Assembly: GCA_901538445.1 (NCBI GenBank)
Contig: LR594585.1
Coordinates: forward strand, 883,500-947,499
DNA: 64,000 bases
Reading direction: 5' to 3'
DNA from: Gemmataceae bacterium
GTDB lineage: Bacteria; Planctomycetota; Planctomycetia; Gemmatales; Gemmataceae
Shown here: piece by piece, positions 55,039 through 64,000 of the stretch
Numbering within the stretch: the stretch's first letter is position 1
Layout of the letters: each line of letters opens with the position of its first letter
Notes under the pieces: generated by a model
What the model was told of the DNA's origin: nothing
What the model saw: the letters and a program-made list of their open reading frames with translations, nothing else
Databases searched by the model: none
Position numbers and translations under genes: made by a program

Positions 55039-58000
55039 ATGAAGGACCGCACGCGGACCCGTCTGAGCGTTGAGTGTCTCGAAGCCCGCGAAGTCCCCTC
55101 CACGTCCCCCGTCACCGAAAACTTCGACACGACCACCGCCCCCGCGCTCCCGGCCGGGTGGGCCCGCTGGACCAACAACGGCACCGCCCCGGTCGGCACC
55201 TCCGCCGGCGACGGGGTCGGGGGCTCGAACGCCCTGGTCCTGGGGGGCGGCTCCGCGGCCGCGTCCCGCACCTGGTCCGGCGACGCCGTCGGCGGGGACG
55301 ACGCGGTCGCCGTCGCCCTCCTGGCCGACTCCCTCGTCCACGCGTTCGTGTTCACCCGCGGGTCGGACCTCGGGACCGCGACCCCCAGCTACCTCGCCGC
55401 GGTCGTCACACGCGGGCTGAGCGTCCAGCTCTGGGAGGTGACCGGCGGCACGGTCCGCGTGCTCGGGTCGGTCACCAGCCCGGGGTCCGATTACCTCTCG
55501 AACCGGTGGGTCCGGGTGTCGCTGGTGCCGGTCGGGAGCACCGTCACGGTGCAGGTCACGCGGTCCGACACCTCGCAGTACCTGGGCGCGAACGGGCGGT
55601 GGCAGGCGGCCCCGGCCGACGCGATCGCCGCGACCACGACCCTCGCCCCGGCGACCGGGTTCGCGGGCGTGGGCCGGGCCGCCTCGTACTCCGGCGCGCC
55701 GCGGCTCGACACGTTCACGGTTACCCCCGCGGCCCCGCGGCCCCCCGCCCCGGTGGCGGGCGTGGGGGAGTCGTTCGACGCCGCGGCCGGGGGCGGGCTC
55801 CCGGCCGGGTGGAGCGGGTGGACCGGCGGGAACCCGGGTGGGTTCGGCACGAGCACGGCCCTCGCCCTGAGCGGCACGACCGGACTCGTCTCGACCGGCG
55901 GCTCCACGACCGCGTCGCGGGCCTGGGCCGGGGCCCCGCTGCCCGCCGGCGTGGACGCTTCGGTCGCGGTGTACGCCAGCGGCATCGTCCCGGCCGGCGT
56001 GTTCGTCCGCGGGTCGAACGTCGGCACCGCGACGCCGACGTACTACCTCGCCCGCGTCACCCGCGGCGTGGAGGTCGCCCTGGTCCGCGTCGTCAACGGG
56101 GTCGAGACCCCGCTCGCGACCCTCAAGTCGTCGGTCTACCTCAGTTCGGCGTGGGTCCGGGTGCGACTGGTCGCCGAGGGGGACCGGTTGCGGGCGACCG
56201 TGGTGCGGGCCGATACGGGCCAGTGGCTCACCCCGGCGGGTGCGTGGTCCGACGCACCCGACGTCGCGCTGGAGGTCCGCGACGGGGCCATCACCGGGGG
56301 CGGGTACGCGGGGGTCGCGCGGTCCCCGCGGTACTCCGGCACCGTGACGTTCGACGACTTCGAGGCGAAGCCCGCCAGCGCCGCGGCCGGCCCGCAGGTG
56401 ACCGTGGGGCCGACCGCCGGCGGGCCGCAACTGACCGGCACGGTCGCGTTCCGGGCCACCGCCACGGGCTCGCCGATCCGCGTCGAGTTCTGGCTCAACG
56501 GCGTCCTCCGGGCCGTCTCGGCGGCCGGCACCGCGACCTGGGCGCTCGACACCACCGCCCTCGCCAACGGCACCCACACGCTCGCGGTCCGGGCGTTCGA
56601 CGCCGCCGGGAACCTGGGCACCGGCACCTACGCCTTCAGCACCTCGAACGCCGGCGCGGCCCCGCTCCCGGTCCCCGCGATCCCGCGGCACTACTCGTGG
56701 GTCCGCGTGGCGCAGCTCGCGTACAGCGGCAACCCGATGGGGGCGTTCGAGCTGGGGCTGCTCCGGAACTCCGTGGACCTGGTCATCCCCAACCCGCGGT
56801 ACTTCTCGACGATCGACGCGGCCTCGCCGAACACCCCGCAACTGATGTACAGCAACGTGTCGAACCTGTACGGCACCCTGCTGACCGACTGGCTCGCGTA
56901 CGCCGACGCGCACGGGGTGCCGCGGGAGCAGGCGTTCTACCACGTCACGAGGGCCACGCCGTTCACCGGCAACAGCCCGTCGTCGCAGCCGGTCACCTGG
57001 TTCTGGGGCGTGTACCACACGCCCGCGGGCTCCGCGACCGCGACCAGCCACACGAACCCGGCACACGGGGGCTCCGGGACGGCCCCCGGGTTCGGTGCGG
57101 CCGGCGCGACGACCGCCGTCGGGTACACCGAGAAGTTCCGGGTAATGAACTTCACCTTCACGAAGGCGGCCGCCGCGGGGTGGTCGGGGGTCTGGGAGTA
57201 CCCCACGGCGGTGGACGCGAGCGGCAAGCCGACGGCCTGGAAGGCGCTGCCGCTCCTGGGCGACGGCACGGGCGGCATGAAGCGGGCCGGGGCGGTCACG
57301 TTCGACCCGCCGGCCGACTGGGTCGCGTCCTCGGTCGGCGGCAGCGACCGGCTGTACTACGTCCGCGTGCGGGCGACCGCCGGGACGGCCGCGCAGGCCC
57401 CGGTGCTCAAGACGGTCCTCGGCCGCGACTACGTCGGGGCCAACGGGACCGACGCCGGCACCATTCCCGCGTTCGACCACGCCGCGGACGCCAACGGCGA
57501 CGGGTACCTGAGCAACACCGAGTACGCCAAGCGCAAGCCCGGCATGGACGCGCGGTTCGAGTACGAGTCGCGGCTGTTCTACCCGTACTACGGGCAGATG
57601 CGGTTCGTCACCAACCCGTCGGCCCCGGGGGTCCGCAACTGGGCCGCGGACTACCACGTCCGGGTCCTCGCGGCGAACCCGCTGGCCGACGGGATCTTCA
57701 TGGACAACGCGACCGGGAAGGTGCCGTTCCCCGGCGTGTCGGTCCTCGAGCCGACCGCGGGCTACGGGCCCGACTCGGGGGCGCTGATCCGGGCCGTGAG
57801 CCGGGCGGTCGCCCCGCGGTGGGTGATGGCCAACACGGCCGGGGGCGGGGCGGTGGACGGGAACCACACCGCGGGCGGCTCGGTCGGGGCCTACGAGGAG
57901 TTCGCGATCCGGCCGACGCAGGCGAACTGGGCCGAGGTCGCCGACCTCGCCACCCTGGTCGCCGGCCGGCTCGCGTCCGGCGCGACGTACCTGGTGATCG

Positions 58001-58455
58001 ACACCCACCCGGGGTCCTCGAGCCCGACCGACCCGCGGACCCAGCTCGGGGCGCTCGCGTACTACTACCTGCTCGCCGACCCGGAGCGGACGTTCGTCAA
58101 CTTCAACGGCGGGCACAACCCGGCCTCGACGTGGGCGGAGCACTGGACCGACGCGGTGAAGGTGAACGTGGGCGCGCCGACCGGCGCGATGAAGGTGTTC
58201 GCCACCGGGGCCGACCCGGCGAACGCGACCCTTTCGTACCGCGTTCTGGCCCGGGAGTACACGAACGCCCTGGTGCTGTACAAGCCGCTGTCGTACACGC
58301 TGGGCAAGGGCGAGGGCACGACGGCCGCGAACACGGCGACCACGCACCAGCTCGGCGGCCGCTACCGCGCGGTCAACGCCGACGGCACCCTCGGGGCGGT
58401 GGTGACCAGCGTCACCCTCATGAACGGCCAGGGGGCGATTCTGGTGAAGGCGTAA
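55039..58455 (+). CDS. LEDR-tagged protein with LamG-like, Ig-like and putative glycosidase domains
   Basis: 1,138 residues from ATG 55039. It starts with RTRLSVECLEAREVPSTS (about 5-22), the same N-terminal tag class as the proteins at 10930 and 14393. Two LamG-like modules follow at about 23-235 and 245-450 (LPAGWARWTNNG; LPAGWSGWTGGN), then a Big-type Ig module at about 455-545 (PQVTVGPTAGGPQLTGTVAF). From about 550 to 1060 there is a TIM-barrel-like domain (ADGIFMDNATGKVPF; APRWVMANTAGG; ATYLVIDTHPGSS) that resembles the hypothetical glycosyl hydrolase GHL15 family. An EF-hand-like loop DANGDGYLSNTEY lies near 830. Probably exported and carbohydrate-directed; catalysis not shown. Confidence 0.8.
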   Translation: MKDRTRTRLSVECLEAREVPSTSPVTENFDTTTAPALPAGWARWTNNGTAPVGTSAGDGVGGSNALVLGGGSAAASRTWSGDAVGGDDAVAVALLADSLVHAFVFTRGSDLGTATPSYLAAVVTRGLSVQLWEVTGGTVRVLGSVTSPGSDYLSNRWVRVSLVPVGSTVTVQVTRSDTSQYLGANGRWQAAPADAIAATTTLAPATGFAGVGRAASYSGAPRLDTFTVTPAAPRPPAPVAGVGESFDAAAGGGLPAGWSGWTGGNPGGFGTSTALALSGTTGLVSTGGSTTASRAWAGAPLPAGVDASVAVYASGIVPAGVFVRGSNVGTATPTYYLARVTRGVEVALVRVVNGVETPLATLKSSVYLSSAWVRVRLVAEGDRLRATVVRADTGQWLTPAGAWSDAPDVALEVRDGAITGGGYAGVARSPRYSGTVTFDDFEAKPASAAAGPQVTVGPTAGGPQLTGTVAFRATATGSPIRVEFWLNGVLRAVSAAGTATWALDTTALANGTHTLAVRAFDAAGNLGTGTYAFSTSNAGAAPLPVPAIPRHYSWVRVAQLAYSGNPMGAFELGLLRNSVDLVIPNPRYFSTIDAASPNTPQLMYSNVSNLYGTLLTDWLAYADAHGVPREQAFYHVTRATPFTGNSPSSQPVTWFWGVYHTPAGSATATSHTNPAHGGSGTAPGFGAAGATTAVGYTEKFRVMNFTFTKAAAAGWSGVWEYPTAVDASGKPTAWKALPLLGDGTGGMKRAGAVTFDPPADWVASSVGGSDRLYYVRVRATAGTAAQAPVLKTVLGRDYVGANGTDAGTIPAFDHAADANGDGYLSNTEYAKRKPGMDARFEYESRLFYPYYGQMRFVTNPSAPGVRNWAADYHVRVLAANPLADGIFMDNATGKVPFPGVSVLEPTAGYGPDSGALIRAVSRAVAPRWVMANTAGGGAVDGNHTAGGSVGAYEEFAIRPTQANWAEVADLATLVAGRLASGATYLVIDTHPGSSSPTDPRTQLGALAYYYLLADPERTFVNFNGGHNPASTWAEHWTDAVKVNVGAPTGAMKVFATGADPANATLSYRVLAREYTNALVLYKPLSYTLGKGEGTTAANTATTHQLGGRYRAVNADGTLGAVVTSVTLMNGQGAILVKA

Positions 58456-58470
58456 CGCGGCGAGTCGGCG

Positions 58471-58514
58471 ACGAGAACCGCGTGGCCTCGGACCCGGGGC
58501 CACGCGGTTCTCGT
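58471..58514. terminator. Bidirectional hairpin between convergent genes
   Basis: acgagaaccgcgtggcc (58471-58487), 10-base loop, exact complement 58498-58514: 17-bp perfect stem between the stops of the 1,138-residue gene and the minus-strand gene at 58516. No T-run on either side. Confidence 0.7.
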
Positions 58515-58515
58515 C

Positions 58516-59058
58516 TCACCGGATCAGTTCCCCGCCGGGGGGCGGGTCGGCGTTCAGCTCCCACTCCTCGCGGACCTTCCGCAGCCCCACGGCGCACAGC
58601 TCGAACTGGTCGCTCAGCCGGCGGAACAGGCTCGCCTCGGCGTCGTGCCGCTCGGCCTGCTCCATCCTGCTGGTGATCAGGTACCCGCGCTTCCCCTGGA
58701 CCGTGTAGTTCACCATCGCGTCCTTGCAGGCCCGGGACCGCTGCCGGTCCACGACCTCGGGGTACAGGCCGGTCCAGAACAGGGCGAAGTCGCCGATGTG
58801 CCGGTAGTACTCCAGGCGGGTCTTGCCGCCGGCCGGCAGTTGCTCGGCCTCCAGGACCATTTCGGTCAGCTCGGTGATGGGGCGGCCGGCCCCGTTGCGG
58901 AGCCGGTAGACCGCGTCGAAGTGCAGGAAGCGGGTGAGCAGGCCGGAGAGGTAGTCGGTCAGGGGCGGGTCGGCCACGCCGAGGTGGGAGAAGAACGCGT
59001 GTTCCGCCAACCCCGAGAACATCCGCCCCAGCGGATGCCCATCGGGCAGGTCTCGCAT
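58516..59058 (-). CDS. Hypothetical helical protein
   Basis: 180 residues from ATG 59058, which has ggagg 8 bases upstream; an ATG nine codons earlier is less likely. Almost all helical, with conserved-looking aromatic/charged segments (HAFFSHLGVADPPLTDYLSGLLTRFLHFD; YYRHIGDFALFWTGLYPE; YLITSRMEQAERHDAEASLFRRLSDQFELCAVGLRKVREEW). No signal or membrane segment. I recall similar planctomycete and myxobacterial proteins of about this size without assigned function. Confidence 0.7.
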   Translation of the reverse strand: MRDLPDGHPLGRMFSGLAEHAFFSHLGVADPPLTDYLSGLLTRFLHFDAVYRLRNGAGRPITELTEMVLEAEQLPAGGKTRLEYYRHIGDFALFWTGLYPEVVDRQRSRACKDAMVNYTVQGKRGYLITSRMEQAERHDAEASLFRRLSDQFELCAVGLRKVREEWELNADPPPGGELIR

Positions 59059-59376
59059 GATCGGGATCCTCCATCCACGTTGCACGGGTGGGACGCCCCA
59101 CCACGTTCAGTATGCCGCAGGTCTGCTACGAATTCAAACCCAGATCGTCAAGCAGGCTGATTTGGGATTTTCACGGGTGCGCCCCGCGGTCCGGCGACCG
59201 GGCGGGGTGCGGCACCAGTTCACGTTGCAGGAGTTGTGCCGTTCGTAGCCGCCACGCAAGGGGCATCGCGCCGGCCGCGGCCCGCGGCGAAGATTCTGCC
59301 GCCCGGTTCGGGCGGCGGTCAGAAAATGGAGTAAGTAATCGACATGCGGCGGTGCGCGGGCCCGCGGGAGTCCGGG

Positions 59377-59404
59377 TTGACGGTTCCCGGGGGCCGGCTA
59401 TAAT
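59377..59404 (+). promoter_or_regulatory. Near-consensus sigma-70 promoter of dnaG-rpoD
   Basis: TTGACG (59377-59382), 16-base spacer, TATAAT (59399-59404). This is the closest match to the housekeeping consensus seen in the window. Predicted start near 59411, giving a leader of about 320 bases. Confidence 0.8.
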
Positions 59405-59410
59405 TCGCAA

Positions 59411-59430
59411 TGCATCAACGGATTGATGCA
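59411..59430. promoter_or_regulatory. Palindrome at the dnaG-rpoD transcription start
   Basis: tgcatcaa-cgga-ttgatgca, a perfect 8-bp inverted repeat starting 6 bases after TATAAT. It would straddle the +1 site and form the first RNA hairpin; it fits an operator or a 5'-end stabiliser. Confidence 0.55.
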
Positions 59431-59732
59431 CCGACCTTTAGGCTCTGGAGAGAGCCGCGGCACGCTCGAGGTCTCCCCACCCCACACACAGGCGATCACC
59501 CGGCCGCAGGCCCGCCCCGCAGCGGTGCCCGCCCTCGTAACGCCGGTCCGCCACGCTCCACCAAGCACGGGGCTCCGGGAACCCGACCACCAACCGCTAA
59601 GGCCGACCGACCGCGGAACCTCGAACCCCGGGAAATCCACCCGCCACGCCGCGCCAGTAAACAGCCGAACCGGTCGTTTCCTGTTTGCCGTCGCGCCGAG
59701 CGGTCCGTGATTTCATCCGACGCAGGTGCCCC

Positions 59733-61577
59733 GTGCCGTCCGACCCGGTGGAGCTCACCAAGCAGATCAAGGCCGCCAGCGACGTCGTCGCTGTGGTCGG
59801 CTCGTACCTCGCCGTCCGCCCCGCCGGCAACGTCTTCAAGGCCCTCTGCCCCTTCCACAACGACTCCCGCCCGTCCCTCGACATCGACCCCAAGCGGCAG
59901 CGGTACAAGTGCTGGGCCTGCGGCGCGCACGGCGACGCGTTCAACTTCGTCATGCACATGGAGAAGGTCGGGTTCACCGAGGCGCGTGCAATACTCGCGC
60001 AGCGGGCCGGAATCAAGCTCGACGAGCAGCAGTCCCCGCAGGACCACCACCGCTCGAAGCTCCGCGAGGTCATGCGGTGGGCGCAGGCGCTGTACCAGGA
60101 CGCCCTGCTCGAGCAGCCCGAGGGCGAGGCGGCCCGCAAGTACCTCGGCGGCCGCAAGCTGTCCGGCAAGACGGTCCGCGACTTCGGCCTCGGCTACGCC
60201 TCGCTGACCGGCGACTGGCTCGTCAAGCACGCCGCCGCGGACCGCGTCCCGAGCGAGCTGCTCGTCGAGGTCGGGCTCATCGCGGCCCGCGACCAGAACC
60301 GCGGGTTCTACGACCGGTTCCGCGACCGGGTCATGTTCCCGATCCACGACGTCCGCTCGCAGGCGATCGCGTTCGGCGGGCGGATCATGCCCGAGAGCCC
60401 CTACGCGACCCGCGCCCCGAAGTACTACAACTCGGCCGAGACCCCGCTGTTCTCGAAGAGCGACGTGCTCTACGGCCTCGACCTCGCCCGCCACGCCGGC
60501 GCGGCCGCCGGGTTCCTCGCGGTCGTCGAGGGGTACACCGACGTGATGATGGCCCACCAGTGTGGCGTCCCACAGGTGGTCGCCACGATGGGCACCGCGT
60601 TAAATGCCAGACACGTTTCCCAACTGCGGCGCTATGTCCCGAAGGTGGTGCTTGTATACGATGCGGATGCCGGCGGGTTCACGGGCGTCGATCGGGCGCT
60701 CGAGATCTTCGTCTCGCAGGACGTCGAACTCGCGGTCGCCACGCTCCCGGACGGGCTCGACCCGTGCGACCTCCTCGTCGCACCCGGCGGGGTCGAGGTG
60801 TTCAAGAAGACACTGGCCTCTGCCATCGACGCGCTCGACTTTAAACTGAACCGGCTGTTGGAAAAGGACGGCGCGGGGTCCGTCGAGGGCACCCGCCGCG
60901 TCGTCGATGAGGTGCTGGGGATCATGGCCGCCGCGCCGGCCATGCCCAGCCAGGCCGCCCAGGTCAAGCAGGAGCTGATCGTCACCCGGCTGGCGCACCG
61001 GCTCGGGCTGCGGCAGGAAACGGTGTGGGCGCGGCTCGGCGAGTTGCGCCGGGAGCACGAACACAAGCAGAAGCTGGAGGCCCAGAAGGCCGGCCCCGCG
61101 GCCGCCCAGCCGCCCCAAACTCGCAGGGGCGACTCCCGGGCCGCGGCCACGAAGTCGGACCCGCACTACTTCATGGCCGCCACGCTGGTCCGCCTGCTGA
61201 TCGCCGAGCCGGGGCTCGTCGCGGTCGCCGCCGACGCCGGGGTGACGCCCGACGAGGTCGCGCACACCGGCATCCGCCGCATCCTGGTCGAGATGTTCGA
61301 CGCCTGGCGGGCCGGGCAGGTGCCGGACCTCGACGTGCTCCGCGAGCGGCTCGCCGACCGCCCGGACCTGTTCGACTCGCTCGTCACCCAGGCCGAGGTC
61401 GGGCGGCAACTGGAGGAGCGCGAGAAGAAGCTCCAGGGCGTGATCGCCGACTTCAAGCGGATCAGGGCCGAGGTCGCCACCCGGGCGATCAAGGCCGAGT
61501 TGCAGGGGGCACGGTCCGAGGAGCAGGAGATCGAGTTGCTCCGCCGGCTCCAGCAGGCGCACAAGACCGCGGGGTGA
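59733..61577 (+). CDS. dnaG: DNA primase
   Basis: 614 residues from a GTG start at 59733 (VPSDPVELTKQIKAASDVV...), the usual N-terminus of the family; an ATG at 59685 would add 16 atypical residues. Synthesises RNA primers at the fork. Zinc-ribbon CPFHNDSRPSLDI ... KCWACGAHGD at about 35-65. TOPRIM catalytic domain FLAVVEGYTDVMMAHQCGV ... VVLVYDADAGG at about 265-320. A helical C-terminus for helicase binding follows. Shares a promoter with rpoD, 108 bases further. Confidence 0.95.
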   Translation: MPSDPVELTKQIKAASDVVAVVGSYLAVRPAGNVFKALCPFHNDSRPSLDIDPKRQRYKCWACGAHGDAFNFVMHMEKVGFTEARAILAQRAGIKLDEQQSPQDHHRSKLREVMRWAQALYQDALLEQPEGEAARKYLGGRKLSGKTVRDFGLGYASLTGDWLVKHAAADRVPSELLVEVGLIAARDQNRGFYDRFRDRVMFPIHDVRSQAIAFGGRIMPESPYATRAPKYYNSAETPLFSKSDVLYGLDLARHAGAAAGFLAVVEGYTDVMMAHQCGVPQVVATMGTALNARHVSQLRRYVPKVVLVYDADAGGFTGVDRALEIFVSQDVELAVATLPDGLDPCDLLVAPGGVEVFKKTLASAIDALDFKLNRLLEKDGAGSVEGTRRVVDEVLGIMAAAPAMPSQAAQVKQELIVTRLAHRLGLRQETVWARLGELRREHEHKQKLEAQKAGPAAAQPPQTRRGDSRAAATKSDPHYFMAATLVRLLIAEPGLVAVAADAGVTPDEVAHTGIRRILVEMFDAWRAGQVPDLDVLRERLADRPDLFDSLVTQAEVGRQLEEREKKLQGVIADFKRIRAEVATRAIKAELQGARSEEQEIELLRRLQQAHKTAG

Positions 61578-61685
61578 CCGGCGACCGGCACCGCGAACTG
61601 ACTCAACGGGTTTCGCACCACCGAGCTTATGATCCACCGCCGGGCGCACGACGTGCCCGAGCGGCTGGCCCCGCGGGAGGGTGAG

Positions 61686-63344
61686 ATGGACTGGAAGAAC
61701 GACGAGGTTCTTAAGGCCCTGCTCGAGAAGGGCAAACAGGCCGGCTCCCTCACGTTCGAGGAGGTCAACGCCGCCCTCCCGGAGCTCTCCGAGCCGGACC
61801 GGCTCGCCGAGATCCAGGAGCACATCGAGGCCCTCGGGATCCAGCTCCTGGACGCCGAGGACGACACCGACGGCGAGGACGCGGCCGTCAACCTCGCCGA
61901 CGAGATCCTCGCCGACGCCGCGGAGATGCCCGCGTTCGAGGACTCCGACGGCGACGGTCGGCACATCGACGACCCGGTCCGCATGTACCTCACCCAGATG
62001 GGCGAGATCCCCCTGCTCGACCGCCGGCAGGAGGTCTCGCTCGCCATGAAGATCGAGCTGACCCGCCGCCGGTTCCGCCGCAAGGTGCTGGAGTGCGACT
62101 ACGCCCTCCGCCAGGTGACGGAGACCCTCAAGCGGGTCCACAGCGGCGACCTCCCGTTCGACCGCACCATCAAGGTGTCGCAGACCGAGAACCTCGAAAA
62201 GGACAAGATCCTCGCCCGGATGCCGCACAACCTGCGGACCCTCGAGCCGCTCATGGAGTCCAACGTCGAGGACTTCCAGCGGCTGCTCGACGACCGCACC
62301 CCGCACAAGGAGCGCGAGGAGCTCCGCGAGCGGCTCCGGCTCCGCCGCCGCAAGACCGTCACGCTGGTCGAGGAGCTCTCGATCCGCACGCAGAAGGTCC
62401 AGCCGCTGATGAAGAAGCTGGAGCAGATCAGCCAGCGGATGGACGAACTCGAGGCGGAGGTCGAGGCGCTCAAGGGGAACCGCGCCGCGAAGGAAGAGCG
62501 CGCCAACCTGGAAAAGGAACTCCAGGACCTGATGCTCATCACGCTGGAGGAGCCCGCGAGCCTCCGCCGCCGCGTCGGGATCATGCGGTCCCGGTTCGCC
62601 GAGTACGAGCAGGCCAAGCGGGAGCTCTCCGGCGGGAACCTGCGGCTCGTCGTCAGCATCGCCAAGAAGTACCGCAACCGCGGGCTCAACTTCCTGGACC
62701 TGATCCAGGAGGGCAACACCGGCCTGATGCGGGCCGTGGACAAGTACGAGCACCGCCGCGGGTTCAAGTTCAGCACCTACGCGACGTGGTGGATCCGCCA
62801 GGCGATCACCCGGGCCATCGCCGACCAGGCCCGCACGATCCGCATCCCGGTCCACATGATCGAGACGATGTCCAAGCTGCGGAACGTCTCGAAGAAGCTG
62901 CTCCAGGAGATGGGCCGCGAGCCGACCATCGAGGAGACGGCGATCGCCGCCGGGATCACCTACGAGGAGTGCAAGCGGGTCCTGAAGATCAGCCGCCAGC
63001 CGATCAGCCTCGACCGGCCGGTGGGCGAGAGCGAGGACTCGTACTTCGGGGACTTCATCGAGGACAACTCGGTCGAGTCGCCGGTGAACGCCGCGACCAA
63101 CGAGATGCTCAAGGACAAGATCGAGGGCGTGCTGAAGACGCTCACGTACCGCGAGCGGGAGATCATCAAGCTCCGGTACGGCCTGGGCGACGGGTACACG
63201 TACACGCTCGAGGAGGTGGGCCGCATCTTCAAGGTGACCCGCGAGCGGGTCCGGCAGATCGAGGCCAAGGCCGTCCGCAAGCTCCAGCACCCGGTCCGCA
63301 GCCGGCAGCTCGAAGGGTTCCTGGACGGGCTGAAGAAGAGCTAA
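61686..63344 (+). CDS. rpoD: Primary sigma factor RpoD
   Basis: 552 residues from ATG 61686 (gcgggagggtgag upstream). Region 1.2 near [17 protein letters not shown] (about 98-115). A non-conserved helical insertion at about 150-310 is rich in Glu/Arg/Leu. Regions 2.1-2.4 are [39 protein letters not shown] ... [17 protein letters not shown], then region 3 (GREPTIEE...), and region 4.2 ([28 protein letters not shown]). Second gene of a dnaG-rpoD operon, the classic macromolecular synthesis order without rpsU. Confidence 0.96.
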   Translation: MDWKNDEVLKALLEKGKQAGSLTFEEVNAALPELSEPDRLAEIQEHIEALGIQLLDAEDDTDGEDAAVNLADEILADAAEMPAFEDSDGDGRHIDDPVRMYLTQMGEIPLLDRRQEVSLAMKIELTRRRFRRKVLECDYALRQVTETLKRVHSGDLPFDRTIKVSQTENLEKDKILARMPHNLRTLEPLMESNVEDFQRLLDDRTPHKEREELRERLRLRRRKTVTLVEELSIRTQKVQPLMKKLEQISQRMDELEAEVEALKGNRAAKEERANLEKELQDLMLITLEEPASLRRRVGIMRSRFAEYEQAKRELSGGNLRLVVSIAKKYRNRGLNFLDLIQEGNTGLMRAVDKYEHRRGFKFSTYATWWIRQAITRAIADQARTIRIPVHMIETMSKLRNVSKKLLQEMGREPTIEETAIAAGITYEECKRVLKISRQPISLDRPVGESEDSYFGDFIEDNSVESPVNAATNEMLKDKIEGVLKTLTYREREIIKLRYGLGDGYTYTLEEVGRIFKVTRERVRQIEAKAVRKLQHPVRSRQLEGFLDGLKKS

Positions 63345-63357
63345 CGGCCTCGGGCGA

Positions 63358-63509
63358 CAGACGCCTTCGGCGGCAGAGGACAGAGGACAGAAGACAGAGG
63401 CGGCAGTAGTCAGACGACAGAAGACAGAGGGCGGACGGCAGAGTCCCACTTGGGATTTGCTGTCCGCCCTCTGATTTGCTTTTCTGTCCTCTGCCGCCGA
63501 AGGCGTCTG
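63358..63509. repeat. Inverted repeat (CAGACGCCTTCGGCGGCAGAGG type)
   Basis: Outer arms 63358-63385 and 63482-63509 match at 27 of 28 positions. An inner 12-bp stem (cagagggcggac / gtccgccctctg, 63425-63436 and 63462-63473) nests inside, with gaggacagaag tandem units between. It lies between rpoD and the next gene, both plus strand. Confidence 0.88.
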
Positions 63510-63561
63510 TTCTCTGCCGCCGCAGGCGTCCGTCGTACAATCGAGGGAAAGGAGCCCCCCC

Positions 63562-64000
63562 ATGCTCACCGACACCCTTCGCAAGTGCCACCACCTCCGC
63601 CGCCACCTCCGCGACCTGCAAGCCGAGATCGACCGCGGGCCGCGGGTGCTCCAGGGCCAGCGGGACACGCTCGAAGAGGCCCGCGCCGCGCACAAGGCGC
63701 ACCACGAGGCGATCACGCAGCTCAAGGTCAAGCAGCGGACCGACGAGGCCACGCTCAAGGAGACCGAGACGCGGCTCCGCAAGCTCGAGGGCCAGCTCCT
63801 GAACATCAGCGTACCGAAGGAGGTGGCCGCGAAGGAGTCCGAGATCGCGCAGGCGAAGGCCAAGCAGGGCGAGCTCGAGGACGCGATCCTCGCGACCATC
63901 ATGGAGATCGAGCAGAAGACGGGGGAGATCCCGGCGGTCGAGAAGGCGTGGGCCGACGCCCAGGCGGCGTTCGCCGAGTTCGAGAGGGACGCGGCCGAGC
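63562..64000 (+). CDS. Coiled-coil protein, possibly zinc-ribbon type (partial)
   Basis: The first 146 codons are in the window, starting ATG 63562 after aaaggagc. The whole visible part is a charged coiled coil (LRRHLRDLQAEIDRGPRVLQGQRDTLEEARAAHKAHHEAITQLK ... ETETRLRKLEGQLL). This start is that of the C4-type zinc-ribbon/DUF164-like proteins that often follow rpoD or dnaG in bacteria, but the zinc ribbon would be beyond the window end. Confidence 0.75.
   Translation, partial: MLTDTLRKCHHLRRHLRDLQAEIDRGPRVLQGQRDTLEEARAAHKAHHEAITQLKVKQRTDEATLKETETRLRKLEGQLLNISVPKEVAAKESEIAQAKAKQGELEDAILATIMEIEQKTGEIPAVEKAWADAQAAFAEFERDAAE

Larger units (their letters stand above)
59059..59732. other. 674-base regulatory leader region of the dnaG-rpoD operon
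   Basis: No gene is supported. The part to 59370 is unremarkable. Then come a near-consensus promoter (59377-59404) and a palindrome at the expected start site. About 300 bases of C-rich leader (ccgaccacc, cgaccgcgga type) lead to the dnaG start. Confidence 0.7.

Noticed and set aside
53203-58503. Minus-strand open frame of 1,766 codons
   Set aside because: Antisense to pyruvate kinase and the LEDR-tagged glycosidase-like gene, both with recognisable motifs; composition is that of a shadow frame.

Overview
The window looks like chromosomal DNA of a planctomycete close to Gemmata (Gemmataceae). The evidence is high GC, two DUF1559 prepilin-like proteins with the N-terminal '[15 protein letters not shown]' helix, ECF sigma factors fused to a membrane segment and an extracytoplasmic domain, a 3,015-residue SdrD/DUF11 surface protein, three proteins carrying an N-terminal 'LEDR-x-xP' tag, and planctomycete-style EF-G, RecA and RpoD. 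No ribosomal RNA was seen and there is one tRNA (Thr, CGT).

Layout. 1-5000: the end of an unknown gene, a DUF2314-like protein, an ABC ATPase with its 797-residue membrane partner, and a MazG-like pyrophosphohydrolase. 5100-10600: mnmA, then a tightly coupled AAA ATPase/DUF4276 (TOPRIM-like) pair that may be a defence module, then a LapA-like membrane protein and a cdd-deoA pyrimidine salvage pair. 10900-23450: surface or exported proteins (GlcG-like haem-binding repeats, giant SdrD/DUF11 protein) around tRNA-Thr, with gene debris flanked by a 49-bp direct repeat. 24400-31000: a sigma-TM-carboxypeptidase-regulatory fusion, DUF1559 plus lipoprotein, and an ECF42-like sigma factor with a two-domain DGPF/YciI protein; the sigma gene carries three apparent frameshifts. 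31200-36750: a 335-residue secreted protein, rdgB, xerC/D, a DUF167 gene, a low-GC orphan gene and a flippase. 36890-39810: recA and uppP. 39950-44800: a co-directional cluster of a membrane-anchored sigma factor whose C-terminus is a copper-site-less relative of the secreted cupredoxin-like protein encoded next to it, an Asn/Arg-rich secreted protein and a beta-helix protein. 44900-49300: pyrF, XisH/XisI, a SUKH-like protein and fusA. 49600-58460: an acidic HTH/TM protein, DUF1559, pyruvate kinase and a large LEDR-tagged putative glycosidase. 59700-64000: a dnaG-rpoD operon behind a near-consensus sigma-70 promoter, then the start of a coiled-coil protein.

A pervasive feature is the intergenic space. 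Many gaps between genes hold a long, often perfect inverted repeat (17-37 bp arms) belonging to about ten unrelated families. Two copies of one family show a compensatory base change, so the paired form appears to be under selection. The most interesting protein-level observations are the sigma/cupredoxin pair, the ATPase/TOPRIM-like pair, the XisHI pair with a substituted nuclease lysine, and the LEDR tag shared by three otherwise unrelated exported proteins.
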